A stretch of 64,000 nt of DNA from Poa pratensis (GCA_947311845.1 CAMZMU010000034.1:87356529-87420528), one strand, 5' to 3'. Counted from the first letter of the stretch, positions 11,290 through 24,053 are shown. The notes: generated from the letters alone by a model not told the origin. Numbers and translations: made by a program.

Positions 11290-12654
11290 ATGTACCTCCA
11301 GTACTACGTCAACGAGGAGGGCAAAAAGTGTTACACCGCCAAGGTAGTACCAGCTTTACCTCGCGCTTGATTAGTCTTGTGCTGATTTGGGTTGTAGGCG
11401 TATTCTGATGCTTTTCTTCTTGTACTGCAGAAGGAGTCCCCTAGCGGCGAGCCGACACAGTCTGCCCACCCGGTATGCCCACCTCCTTCCGCTGGCTTAT
11501 TTGTCTTGTCTGTTCGATCTTTGTACGTGTAAACTATATGAGCCTTGTTTGAGTTTGGACATGGTTTATCACTCTTTTGTAGTATAAATTATGGTAAACA
11601 TCATATCAAAAAAAAAAAATGGTAAACATGACCAGTCAGTGCTGTCTTCTTTGTGTCCTCTCCTGCCCTGTTTGTCTGGTCCAGCCACAGCACCAAGCTG
11701 CTTGTTCTCAAACTTCAGGCAATTAGACATGTAGGCATGCTACATATATCCTTTTTGTAGAAACAGTCCAAGATGTATTGTAGGTCTTAGAAAGATTTTG
11801 CCGGTGAAGAGGCATTGAAGAATACTTAGTGATGCAGGATTCGTGATTCCAACATTGCTGGATGTCAACACAACATCTAATCAAAATTTAGCTTGGACCG
11901 CTTAATGAGCATTCATGGCTACCAAAGTACCAATAGTTTATGTTGGTATTCTATATATCGACATTCATGGATAGATATGCATTTTTATTTGATTAGATTT
12001 ATTGCTCAGAGTTTAGAGTAAGAATGACAGTTCCAGTGTGAAATTAGTTTTTGTTCTGAACCCATCGTTTGTGTAATCTTTGATATCTTCTACGGTTTTA
12101 CAATAGTGAACCTGGTCCAGAAATTGCCCCGCACGTTAAGGTTGTGTTATTGTGGTAGATATTCCTGGAATACCGCAGATCATTCTATTTTTTTCTTTTA
12201 GGTGGTGAAACCTGTCGTCTTATGAGAACACCATGCTTAAAAGGATCTTTGTTGGTGCTGACATAAACAATATTTCTTATATTAGAGGTCAGTCCTCTTA
12301 GAAGTACTGATCTAATAGTTATGGATATTGTCCTTTCGGCTTTAGTGTTTTTTAGTTTTCTTGAAATAGAACATCTGCATTGCATTGTTGACATGTTATC
12401 AATAAGTTAACTCCCAGCTTTGAAGGCTCATAGTGCTTGCGTGTATAAGCGAAATGTAGTTAATTGGTCTTCCTGTGTCGTTGATTGTTATGTGTTCGAG
12501 GATCTGAGTGTGTTCTCTCTTGAAAGAAGGGTACTCACAAGTTCCTTATGATGCAGCTCGCTTCTCGCCAGATGACAAGTACGCTCGCCAGCGTTACCTG
12601 TTGAAGAAGAGGTTTGGACTGCTGCCAACCCAACAGCCAGCACAAAAGTATTGA
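11290..12654 (+). CDS. NOP10: H/ACA ribonucleoprotein subunit NOP10
   Basis: NOP10 is the small scaffold of H/ACA snoRNPs, which guide rRNA pseudouridylation in the nucleolus. Exons are 11290-11343 ([18 protein letters not shown]), 11431-11472 ([14 protein letters not shown]) and 12557-12654 ([20 protein letters not shown] onward, TGA 12652-12654). Total length is 64 residues, the standard size for the family, and conservation is high throughout. One base is missing at the exon 2/exon 3 junction. With donor gtatgc at 11473 and acceptor atgcag ending at 12556, a G is needed to read HP-A-RF; without it exon 3 goes out of frame and hits TGA. The same kind of single-base loss occurs in neighbouring genes, so a sequencing deletion is more likely than a pseudogene. 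Intron 2 is 1084 nt. Confidence 0.9.
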
Positions 12655-13749
12655 AGCAGTTGTTGGATGGATCCCAAGATATGTTTACTTCACTGAATCC
12701 TGTTTGGAGTGTAGATTAGTCGACAAGCTATGTGAAGAGAGAATCAGTACTCCTGCTACGTCTTATGATGCTCGTTATCACAGTAACTCTGAATGTAGTG
12801 CAATACTATTGATGGATCATACTATTTTGTACTCTGTGCTATGTATGTGACCAATCACTTGCATGTTGCATTTATTACTTTGCTCTGAATGTCAGTCTGC
12901 TTCTCTATTAGGAATGTTAGCGGTGTTGCATGATCCGAGTCTTAACCTTGTCCTTGAACCTTCTGTTTTGAAGCATCGCCGATCATCTGTTTTCGCTTGT
13001 GCCTAGTTACAAAATTCCATGTCTGCCAATAATGTGGACCGTGTTAAATAATGGTAGTCTTGACCTTGAACTCTATTAGGATGAACCTTCTGTACTGAAT
13101 CATCACTGCTTATCTTGTGGGCAATTACTGTTAACTGAATGATGTCATTCTTGATTTGAATGATATTAGGACATGTGTAGGCTGTCAGTTCATTTTGTGT
13201 GGAGCTCCAATCATGATGTGCCTGTTGTTGGGTACAGTGTAATCTGTACCTAATCTTGTGCACATACTATTACTCAGCATTGCTATTTGAACTGAAAATG
13301 TGTGTCTTTTCTGAGCTTGTTTGGTGATATATTTTCTCAGCATCCGGGTTTACAATCATCTGGCCAATTGGATGAACACTACCAGGTTTATTGAGTTCAA
13401 GTCTACAAGATCCAAAAAGGATTAAAAAAAACTGTGGCAAATAAGGAAGAGCTTACGTATTACAAGCAAAATAACAAAAACTGTCCTGGCCAAGCAAGTA
13501 CTGGTGGAATGAACCCAAAATCGTGGTACAAATTACTCCTATACAAACTCAAGAGGGCACTCTTCTTCCCCACTGGAAAATTACAAATATAGCCAACGAA
13601 GTCTATGTCAAAATAACAACCCTTAGAATCAACCTCCCCACTCCGGCCGCTGGCTGCGGTTGATTGCGGAGTCGGCGGCAGAGGGGGGCTAAAAATGAAG
13701 TGTAGATTATCAGTGTGCATTGACGACGACGGCGGCGGTCATCGATCGG
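12655..13749. other. NOP10 3' UTR and H+-ATPase 3' UTR, convergent
   Basis: The two genes converge here. The 1.1 kb holds no supported ORF. It should contain both polyadenylation regions. Confidence 0.4.
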
Positions 13750-16700
13750 TCATACCGTGTAGCTTTGGTTTATTGTCTCGATGTCGAGCCCCTTGAGCTT
13801 GACCACCGACTCGACGTGGCCCTTGAGCGTGTGCAGTTCCCTCAGCCTGGCCACCTCGGCCCTCTTGGCTGCCTGCTCGGCGAGCTCGGACAGCTCGCGG
13901 TAGCCGCCGTTGTCCTCGAAGAGGCCGGAGCTCGTGCTCGGCTGGTTGAGCCCGTGCAACGTCCTCTGCGCCGTCGCCCACTGCGCCTCCCTCTCCACCT
14001 TGCCGTAGTCGTTCTTGTTTGTGAACGCCGTCTGGACGACGAAAGACACAACATGGGTTTCAATGGAGGGTGCGGCGGCGAGGTTTAGCTGATGATTGAA
14101 CACAATGGAGAAATGCTTGCCTTGTTGTTGATGTTGTTCCATGCCCTGCCGCTGAGCGCGTAGCGGATGATGAACTTGAGGATGTCGAGCGGGATGTAGG
14201 TGACGATGGTGAATGCCCAGATGGAGAGGCCCCATCCCCAGCCGATCCCCTGCATCTTGCAGAACTCCCAGTTGGCGTACACGGCGATGCACGTCGCGAT
14301 CAGCTGCGCCACGAAGAAGGCAATCACCAGCAGCGCCCCCGGCCGCTCCATGAACGACCAGCTCCGCGACCGTGTCACGAAGATGAGCGCCTGGCTGATG
14401 ATGCTCACCTGCAGGTACAGCGCTGCCATCATCTCCTTGTCGTTCTCCTTGATCGACCGAACGCCGAACGTCTCCTGCAATCACAATAAATAAATCTTCA
14501 GTTAGTTTTGTTGCATGATCATGGTGGACGGATGCCACGGCGTCGTCGGAGAAGAGGAGGACATGATAGAACGTACGGTGAAGAAGTCGGTGTCATGTGC
14601 TAGGTAGAAGAAGAGGACGGTGATGAGGGCCATGTAGGTGCCGAGGACGACGCCGGTGGCGAAGATCTCCTTGAGCTTCCACGAGTCGGGGGTGGGGGAC
14701 GGCTTGACGCGGTCCTTGGAGATGGTCATGATGGTGCCGTCGTTAAGGATGGCGATGATGAGCACCATGAAGGGCGCGAAGTCGAACTTCCATAGCAGCG
14801 CCACCAGCATGAACCCGAGCACGATACGGATGGTGATGGACACGGCGTAGATGGTGTAGTTCTTCATCCGCTGAAAGATGGCGCGGCTGGTGAGCACGGC
14901 GCTCACGATCACGCTCAGCCCGGCTCCGTCAGCACGATGTCCGACGCCGACCGGGCGGCGTCCGTCGCGTCGTCCACGGCGATACCGATGTCGGCCTTCT
15001 TCAGCGCGGGGGCGTCGTTCACGCCGTCCCCTGTCATGCCGCAGATGTGCTTGCGGTCCTGCAGCCGCTTCACGATCTCGTACTTGTGCTCCGGGAACAC
15101 ACCGGCGAACCCATCCGCCTTCTCGATCAGCTCGTCGATGGGGAGCCCGCTCATCTCCGTGCTCTTGTCCCCCAGCAGCGTTGTCGACGGGTACATGTTG
15201 GTGCCCATTCCCAGCCGCCGCGCGGTCTCCTTGCCGATGGCAAGCTGGTCGCCGGTGATCATCTTCACGTTCACGCCGAGGTGCAGCGCGCGCCGGATGG
15301 TCTCCGCGCTGTCGTGCCTCGGCGGATCGAACAGCGGCAGGAGCCCGACGAACTGCCACGGCTCGCCGGGGCTGTCCTTGCTCTTGGCAGGCACCGGCTG
15401 GTACGACACGCCCAGCGAGCGGAGCCCACGGTCGGCGTACTGGTCGATCAGGCTGTGGATCCTTTTCTCGGCGTCCTTGGGCATCCGACAGAGCTCGATG
15501 ATCTGCTCGGGGCGCCCTTGCTGATCCGGTGCCAGTCGCCCTTGCCGTCGATGTAGGTGATGGCCGTGCGCTTCTCGACGGGGTTGAAGGGGAGGAAGTG
15601 CACCTCCTGGATCCCCGCCCTGGCCTCCTTGGGGTCGGCCAGCATGCCGACGATGCAGGTGTCGATGGCGTCCTGGTTCTCGACGCGGGACGCCCTGGCG
15701 GCGTAGAGCATCACCGTGTCCTTGTCCATTCCCCGGCCGCACACCTCGATGAGCGACTTGTCAACGGTGAGCTTGTTGAGGGTGAGCGTGCCGGTCTTGT
15801 CGCTGCAGAGCACGTCCATGCCCGCCATCTCCTCGATCGCCGTCATGCGCTTGGTGATGGCGCCCTGCTGGGACAGGCGGTGGGAGCCGATGGCCATGGT
15901 GACGGAGAGCACGGTGGGCATGGCGATGGGATGCCACCGATGAGGAGCACGAGGAGGTTGTCGATGCCGTCGCGGTACGCGCGGTGCTGGATCGGGTACA
16001 TGACGATCACCTCCACTAGCATCCCCAGGGCGATGGAGATGATGCAGAAGTTACCGATGGCCGTGAGCACCAGCTGGAAGTGTCCCACGTTGTTGGTGCT
16101 GTCGACGAGGTGAGCGCCTTGCCGAAGAAGGTGTGCACGCCGGTGGCGATGACGACGGCCTCGATCTCTCCCTGCTTCACGGTGGACCCCGAGAAGACGC
16201 CCTGGCCCGCGTGCTTGTTCACCGCCATGGACTCCCCGGTGAGCGCCGCCTGGTCGACCTTGAGCGGATCGCCCTCCAGAAGCCTCGCGTCGGCGGGGAT
16301 GATGTCGCCGAGCTTGATGCTGATGATGTCGCCAGGCACAAGTATGGATGCGTCCATCTCGGTCCATTTCCCGTCACGGAGCACCTTGGTCTTGGGGCGA
16401 GCCCGGCCATGAGGGCCGCCGCGGCGTTGCCGGCGTTGTTCTCCTCGATGAAGCTGATGGTGGAGTTGATGAAGAGGAGGGTGACGATGCCGACGAAGTC
16501 TTGCCAGTCGGGGGGCTTGCCGCCGCCGTTGGCGAGGGCGATGGCCATGATGGCGGCGGCCTCCATGACCCACGACAGCGGGTTCCACATGAAGCCCAGG
16601 AACTTGAGCAGCTTGCTCTCCGTCTTCTCCTCCACTTGTTGGGCCCGAAGATGGCGAGCCGGTTCGCCGCCTCCGTGGCGGAGAGCCCCTGCTTGCTGCA

Positions 16701-16790
16701 TTTCAGGTGGCTGAACACCTCCTGCACCGGGATCGTCTCCAGGTCCACTGTCTCGTTCTTCACGTCCTCCAGCGACATGGACGCGGCCAT
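13750..16790 (-). CDS. Plasma-membrane H+-ATPase (P3A-type)
   Basis: The enzyme is a proton pump that energises the plasma membrane by ATP hydrolysis. Minus-strand exons are 16790-14577, 14474-14121 and 14031-13750. The ATG at 16790 gives [20 protein letters not shown]. Family motifs in order are LTGES (actuator loop), [12 protein letters not shown] (phosphorylated Asp), [25 protein letters not shown], transmembrane segments in the C-terminal third, and the regulatory tail ending QSYTV, whose penultimate Thr is the 14-3-3 site. The first exon has six single-base deletions, near 16635, 16395, 16117, 15929, 15510 and 14920. Each sits at a C/G run or codon junction where one C or G restores the conserved frame, and the restored length is exactly 951 codons. 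The intron at 14120 has a GC donor (AAG/GCAAGC). Missing bases are probably sequencing errors, because the protein is otherwise fully conserved. Confidence 0.9.
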
Positions 16791-17048
16791 GGCGCCCCGA
16801 CCTCTTCTTCCTTCTCTGCCTGTTCGTTACCGGTGGTCGGCTGGTAATGGATGGATGGACCGGGACGGCGGCGGCGGCGCACGGAGGGCTCTCCCGGCCG
16901 GTGGTGACCTCGATCTTGTGTGAAGATGTGTCTCGCCCGGACGAGAGGGGGAGAGGCTCTAGGCCTTCTTCATGGGGGATCGGAGGAGGGAGGAGGCCTA
17001 GCTTTGGCTTTGACGCGCTGGAGGTGGGGCGTACGGAGGCGCCACGAT

Positions 17049-17055
17049 CCTTATA
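17049..17055 (-). promoter_or_regulatory. TATA box of the H+-ATPase gene
   Basis: On the minus strand the motif reads TATAAGG within gcggtataaggatcg, about 260 bp upstream of the ATG. The position is plausible for this gene family, which has long leaders. Confidence 0.45.
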
Positions 17056-17348
17056 CCGCGCCACCGCGCGCGGGTGGCTCACGGCCTCACGACTGGTCTG
17101 CGCTGCATGCAACGGCAGCGAGCGCCCATCGCGCGACGCGCGCGGCTCACCACCCGTCTGCTCTTTCTACCTTCCTTTCTAGTTTGGTGTTGTTCACATG
17201 ACCGATTTTTGTTCGATTATTACACTACACACCACTACACCAAATAGGGCACACAAATTCACATAAACATGGGTTAAATCACACGGTAGAAACCAGAGAG
17301 AAATCCGTGAATCACACTAAGAAAATAAAATCGTATTCCATGCATTGT

Positions 17349-18500
17349 TGTCGTGGTGGGATCACGGCAGATGCCATAGGTATGGCTAAGATGGGGCCGA
17401 ATGGTCGTTGGGGGAATCCGGGGAGGGTTTATGCACTCAAGAAGTGCACACGCAAGAACACGCAAGAACACGAACGAAGAACCAAGAAAGCAAGAACACA
17501 AAGCACACCACGATGTACCCTGCTTCGGGGCCCTCTTGTGGAGGTAACACCCCTACTGCAGCACTATCCTAGCCAGTGTATAGCTCAGAGTGACAAGTAC
17601 AAGCTGCTCCTCGAGCTGTATGATGATACAATGGTGAGAACTTGAGGTAAAAGATGGAGCTATACGGGAGGAGAAGGCACTCCGAGCTAGATCCGAGGTG
17701 TTTCCGGGGTTTCCGAGGTTCCTTCCTCTTTCTCTCTATCTCTTTCTCTTCCTCTGTTGATCGATCCGTCCGTCCCTAGCAGGAGGGGGGTGAAGCCCAC
17801 TATATAGGCCAGCCGGGTTACCATTGTGCCCCTCGCAGAACACTGTTGCCATGCCTCTGCAACGGTCACCACCGTACCACCGTACCTCGGTCGGGACAAG
17901 ACGTGGCTTGCCCATCTCCTGTAGCCTAACGGCAGAACTAGCATGTCCCCTCTGACCGAGACAGGACGTGGCCTGGCAGAGCTACCTCGTAGCCTTTTCC
18001 CAGACCTCGCGTAGTCAGCGATCAGAGACGTGCAGGCCCGCCGAACCCGGAGCACGCCTCTGCCATGCTCCTTGACAGACGCTCCCGTGTCAGGCGCTCT
18101 GTACCCGGCTGGAAGTGACAGGAGCATTGACTCCTGCCCGACCTACAGCCCATCACCTCGGTTAGCTCGGCACGGACGTGCCGTACCTCGGGTCTTGCGC
18201 TTAATATCTTTTACTAGGTCGGATCTTACTTCCTCCCACAGCTTCTCCTGCACCCACAACACAAACCACCGCACTGAGGTAGTTAGGTCGGCAGAACATA
18301 GCTCGGACAGTGAACCTCGGCCCTGGCCAACAGTATACCTCGGACCCTCTGGGCCAAAATAGGTCGGCCTGTATCTCCAGGTCAAGATGAAGCTCGGACC
18401 TTCCCAGGCCCAAACAGGTCGGCCCTTTCCGTACCTCGGCACAACTTCGAACACCACCTTATGCCAAGCCTTGACCCTACCCGGGGATACTCCCCCGACA
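17349..18500 (-). repeat. 3' LTR (by element orientation) of the Tat-like Gypsy element
   Basis: This copy is 1152 bp and nearly identical to 30881-32037. Compared with its partner it lacks single bases in six runs, for example near 17660, 17892, 18091, 18234, 18344 and 18376, and has one extra C near 18019. It faces the promoter of the antisense gene. Confidence 0.93.
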
Positions 18501-19026
18501 TTAGTCCCCGAAGCTGGTGCGGTCCTACGACCTCGGAAGGAGGGCCGTAGCAGGTTCAAAACAAGCATCACACCACCTCCTAAACCGACCTCCAACATAG
18601 TCACGCCGAGGTACCTCCCATACACCACCATCCAATCCGAGGTAGATATGCGAACTGAACTCTCCGAGCTATCTGACTCAGCACCATCTTGCCTCAAGAT
18701 TTTCCGAGGTACGTGGCGAAGAATCTCTGCCCGGGCTTCGGAATCCGGACCTCTGCCAAGCAGATTCTGACCACACGCCGCCCTCGTCAGCCGGACCCAC
18801 CGAACAGCGCACCTGCGCACTCAAGTACTTGACCGCCCACGACCCCTCGATTCTTGTGCTGACCAGCGCAGGAAATCCGGGGTGGGCGGTTGCCACTCTG
18901 CGGCCCACGATGTGGCCGATCGTGCGGCCACAACCGCGTAACCGTGCGCCCACTCGCACACGATCCCGCGCCTCCCGATAACCGCGCGGTAGTGGTGCAG
19001 TTAATGCGGGCAGTTACCGCACGCGG

Positions 19027-19035
19027 CTATAAGTA
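19027..19035 (+). promoter_or_regulatory. TATA box of the retrotransposon antisense gene
   Basis: ctataagta lies about 530 bp inside the 3' LTR and just upstream of a GC-rich leader. That leader appears to be spliced (exon end 19215, gtatgt; acceptor 19501) before the first ATG at 19517. The spacing fits a dedicated Pol II promoter driving transcription opposite to gag-pol. Confidence 0.5.
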
Positions 19036-19516
19036 GGGCCCCACGGGCAACTTCGCCATCTTCTTCCTCCTTCACTCGCCATCTCGCCTCCATCGCAACC
19101 AGTGCCGCCGCTTCCGGTTGAGAAGAAACGCGTTCCCGCCGCCGCCGACGAGCAGCTCCTTCGTCGCCGCTGCGACCGCGTCACCGGCGCCGCCCTTCAG
19201 CACCTCGTTTTCACGGTATGTACTCCCTTTCTTGATACCCTAGGCATTGCCCTAGGTTTCTTCCTCTTTGCGCTTTGGTTCTTCATATGTTCTTGAATAA
19301 AACTCTATTTACCTCCTCCGGTAGATCTTACTTGCATACTTTTTTGGGTAGAAACGAGTTTCATACCTCGGACTGACGTTCGCCTAGCATATATGCCTCT
19401 AGTACATTAGATAGCCGTCCAACTCCTCCTGAGTTAGCCAGATATAGCCTTAGATTCCAGATTTACTTTTTCTTTGCTAAACTTCTGTGCATCTTCTGCA
19501 GATTGATTCTGCCGAG

Positions 19517-22500
19517 ATGTCTCCTCCTGAGACTTCGGAACAAACCGAGGTTCCAGACCTCGAACTGGAGGTCGGAGAACGAGCCGGCTGGGAAGGTTCG
19601 GATGTAACTCCGGACGAAATCCAGTGGCTCAGGGCGACTCGGCGGATTCCCGCCGGGGTAGAGTGTCGCCTGCCAGAGGGCGAACTCGAGCCTCAAGTCA
19701 AGGAAGGGGAACGGGTGGTCTTCGTCGCGCACTTCCAGCGCGGCTTCGGACTGCCCGTTAGTGATTTCTTCCGGAGCTTCCTCGACAAGTTCGGACTCCA
19801 GGTTCATCACCTCCCCGCCAACGCCATCACCACTCTCTCCTGCATCGTTTCCTTCTCTGAGGGATACCTCGGCCTCAAAGCCACGGTAGACCTCTTTTCT
19901 CGCTACTTCCAACTTAAGCGGCAAGTGATCCCGGATCCGAAAAACAAGGATCTGCCCAAGCTACTAACCGCCTGCGGAGCAGCCATCGTAGCTCCTCGCC
20001 GAAACTCCATCTTCCCACGTATCGCTACCCGGACACCGTTCGCAAGTGGCTCCGGACGTGGTTTTACGTGAAGAACTCCGGCGAAGAGGACTTCCTCAAC
20101 CTGCCGCGTTTAACCTCAGCCCTCCTACAGAACCGCTCAACTGGGACTACACTCCCCTCACCGCGAAATCAAGTCCATCCATGGGTATGTTGCGAAATGG
20201 CAGGACCCGGAGGACCCTGCGAACGACGGGAAAGTCCTGACGGCTGACGATCTGGCCTGCACATTCGTGAAGCGCAGGGTCTCCCCTCTCCAGGCGAGGA
20301 CTCACAAGATCTGCCACATGAGCGGTCTTTATGATCCAACCCGCCATACGCACGTTGCACTGGACAACGCCGCGGTAGCTCGGCGAGTCCGAGCTATCAC
20401 CAAGTCCAAGATCTCTGACGCTTGGACATGGGGAAGGGAACCCCACTACAGGACCAAGCCACCAAAACAGGTACGCTGTTCCGACGTTTTCTTCGGTACT
20501 CCTTTACCACCGAGGTCTTGCTACCGACGTTCATCTTGAATTTTCTTCCTAACTCCTTTTCATATGTCTGCCATATAGCTGTTCTCCCGCCAGACCGCCG
20601 AGGATGGAGTCCATCCTGCGGACCACTTCGGCAAGGATCTCCTGTCGAGGACCCACCATCCAACGTGGACCTGACAACGAGGATTACATGCCCATTGCCT
20701 CGGCCCGCGTCACCACCGCGGGTAAGCCTCAAGCACAAGCTTCAGTTCAAGAGATTTCGGATGACGAGGAGGGATTTCTCGTCATGGAACCAATAAACGC
20801 GGTACCTATCTCCTGCCTTCCTCACCTTCCGAACTTTACTCCAGCAACCAGCCGGAAACGCGCTGGTGCCGCAACTTCGGCCGCCGAACCATCCGCCACT
20901 GGAGCCTCCGGACCCACTGAGGCTCCGGTCAAGAGACGTCGGCTGAAGAAGTCCGGAAATCCTCCTCATGCCCGAGGGGGCAAGAGGTTTCCTACTTCGG
21001 ATGGGTAATGCTTTGCTTCTATAGCCAACAATGTTTGTTGCTTAAACTATTACCTCGGTATTAACACTTAACCATCTTCCCTTCGTTGCAGTGACCCCAT
21101 AGACGTGGATCAGGAGGTATCCTCCATGACTGCACCCGTTGGTGCCTCTGAAGCCACGACCACCCCGACGAACTCTCGCCCCGGATCTCCTCCACCGAGG
21201 TCTGGCCCGGCCTTGGAGAAATCTGCCCCCACCCGAGGTCAGACTTCTCCGCGTCCTCAAACGGATGCGGGGACCAATCGCGCCAGAACTCCGGCTACCG
21301 CCTTGCCGGAGCCTCGACTCTCCCCCCGCAGCCAGACTGCCCGCAACCAACAGCAGCAACAGCAGAAGCATCAGCAGAAGCAACAGCCCAAGCACAGCCC
21401 AAGCAACAGCCCCAAAAACCAGTTCGCCAGACTACCTTGCCGTTGGAGAAGGCAAGGAGAAAGAGAAAGAGACGGTGAAGTCTAAGGTCACCCCCAAACC
21501 AACATCTGGGTCTGGCACCCTGACTATCTCTTCTCCTTCAAGGATGCACCGAGGTCTCCTCCCCCGGTGACACGCCGAATTCCTCCATTCGCCGCACCCG
21601 TTGATGAGACTGCTCCTCCGGCCGAAGAATATGCTCGGAGGGCATCTCTTATATTGGATAACCGGCCTGCTTCAAGCTCCGAGGCTGCTTTGGCCTTGGA
21701 GGCCTCGGTTAGGGGCATCGAGCAGGGCGGACCGTGGGGATATCCTCCTCTGCGCACTGACAGTGACCAGAGCCTCGGCTCCTTGGAACACTACAATGCA
21801 GACTGGAATTCTGCAGACGAGGTCTCCTCGGCCTCCCTAGCTGCTCCGGTGGCTGAGCATCCTGCGGGAAACAGCGCCTGCGGCCGAAGCGTACACGACC
21901 TACAAGTCGCTGCCCTGCGTGCTGCTCAAAACATCGACGTAAGTCCTATTCTCTTTACTTTCATGCAGTATCTCATCTAATATCCACCATTCCCAGTCCC
22001 CGAGATTCGAGGTAAACTATTGACGCTCCGCCGGAGTTAAAATTGTTTGGCTTGAATCTCAACTTTCAATTTTCATCCGACGTATCCAAACCATTTTACC
22101 TTACTTAGCATGCACCTCGGGTACGAGTCCCCGAGACTCCTGTCGAGGCATACCCCGGCAACATTTTCCCAATGATTTGACTCCGAGTCCCCGAGACTCT
22201 TGTCGAGGTATAGCCTTTCTAACCGAGCTATGTTTTTCTTCCTTGCAGAATACTATGAACGTCCGCACGGACATCTTTCCATACCCTCTGTTTGACCACA
22301 AGAAACTCCACGACGAGCACAAGGCCGTCCTTGCAGAAAAGAACTCTTTGGAGAAGCTCCAACAAGAGAAAGCCGAAGTAGCTCGTCTGGTAAAGGAACT
22401 GAAGCGCATCACTGAGCTGCGGACGTCGGAAAAAGAGCAGCTGCAGGCGGAAAAGGCCAGTGTTGTTGAAACAGAGAAGAAACTTCGGGAGGATGCCGCC

Positions 22501-23431
22501 AAGGAACATGAGAATGCGCTCCAGTTAGCCGAGGCCCGCGCCACCTCGGCCACCGAGGCTTATGAAGCCCTTCAAGCTTCGGTTAACCAGCTCCTCCCGA
22601 CGCTGGAACGCATCAACCAAGAAATGGACGGTAAGCTTCTTGCCCCCCTTATCCTTGCTTTGTCCTCAACAGTACTGGCTCTTTGCCGAACTGTTTCTTT
22701 CATTATTAACAGGCTATCCTTCTGCAGAGCACTTCACCTACACCCAAATCTCGGCTCGCAATATCACTGATCAGCACAGGAAGAGGCGTAACGAGACGAA
22801 CCCCGTCTGGACCATTGAGGACCACATCGTGGCCATCAAAGCTCGGATCCATCCCTTGAAAACCATTGGGTCCGAACTCCTCGATGCAGGTGTGTCTGCT
22901 TTCCGAGCCTTGTGGCCTCTTGCCGATGCTCCCAATACTACGCCTGAGCTCGCCGCCAAGCTTCGTGAAGCCGAACAAAGACTTCGAGAGTGGCGCTCAT
23001 CTTCAGCTCGCGCTGGAGCTGATGCCGCTCTCAAATTCATCATGACTTGGTGCGAGAAGATCGACCTCGAAAAGATGGACACTCTTCGCCGAGGCTCGCC
23101 CTGGTCCACGGACCCAATTCTCATCCAGCGGCGCGAAAAGATGGCTGCCTTCTTCGCTGGATATGCCAACACCAAGAACTTGAGCGAGGGAGACACCTAC
23201 TCCGACGCCGAAGATGACGAGCCAGAAGAGGATGAATACGAAACAGAATCCGACGTCGAAGCCGAGCAAGGTGACGATGGTGACACCCGCGAAGCAGAAA
23301 CCGAGGCTTCTCCACAACCTGGTGCCGAGGTTACTGCCGACGTTGCCAGCACCTCCCAGGCTACCTCGGCTCCGGACGAAATCCCTGCTGCATCGGCTGC
23401 TGCCGACGTAATTCCTGATGCCTCGACCTGA
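19517..23431 (+). CDS. Spliced antisense gene of the Gypsy element ('putative gypsy type transposon' domain protein)
   Basis: Likely exons are 19517-20470, 20579-21004, 21092-21938, 22249-22630 and 22713-23431 (TGA), each with credible GT-AG borders. The leader exon before 19216 is non-coding. Exon 1 starts MSPPETSEQTEVPDLELEVG and contains the domain found in plant antisense ORFs (HFQRGFGLPVSDFFRSFLDK, followed by LQVHHLPANAITTLSCIVSF). The middle exons are low-complexity and Gln/Pro/Ser-rich (polyQ near 21350). Exon 4 is a strong coiled coil (KLHDEHKAVLAEKNSLEKLQ). The last exon is helical and then very acidic near 23200. Three single-base losses near 20015, 20107 and 20160 break the frame in exon 1. 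Function is unknown. It converges on pol, whose stop lies about 620 bp away. Confidence 0.75.
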
Positions 23432-24053
23432 ACTTATGCTTGGCCAAAAAACTTCATTAAATCCCCGGTATGCCGGGACGCAGATGTAATCAAACTTAAG
23501 TAGTTCCTTTTGCTACCTCTGTTACTATCATGCTTATCGAACCATGCTTTTCTAAGCTTTACGTCGAATCCTTTTGAATGATTGCTCGAGTTTACTTTCG
23601 TGTTTACTATATTTGGCATTCTTTGCTCTTGTCTGCCATTTGGCGTTCGACAGTCGAGTCACAAGATTGTTGTTCATAGCATACAGTACTTGGTAAATTC
23701 CGAGGTATGTTTCAAAGTCATCCGACATAAACGAAAGGTAAAGACAGGGGTTAGTAAACGACACATGCCGAACTATATTTTGGACCGAGTCCCCGAGTTC
23801 ATTTTCATGTCTCCCACGTTTTTTCCTCTTTGCTCTTGACTACCTTTTAGGCAGATGCCAGTCGAGTCACAAGATTAGTTTCATAGCACACATTACTTGA
23901 AGTTTGAGACGAGGTTCAAAATAGTTCGGCATATGAACGAAACTGACAAACAGAGATAAAACATAAGCACAAGAGCGAGGCAGTCCCCGAGCTTTAACCT
24001 CGGAGTGCCGACATTTTTATTAAGGATTAACCGAGGTACATACATTGCGCCTT

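Noticed and set aside
13750..16790. Calling the H+-ATPase a pseudogene because of six frameshifts
   Set aside because: All breaks are single missing C/G bases, catalytic and regulatory motifs are intact, and exon length becomes exact when they are allowed for. The LTR comparison shows the same error type.
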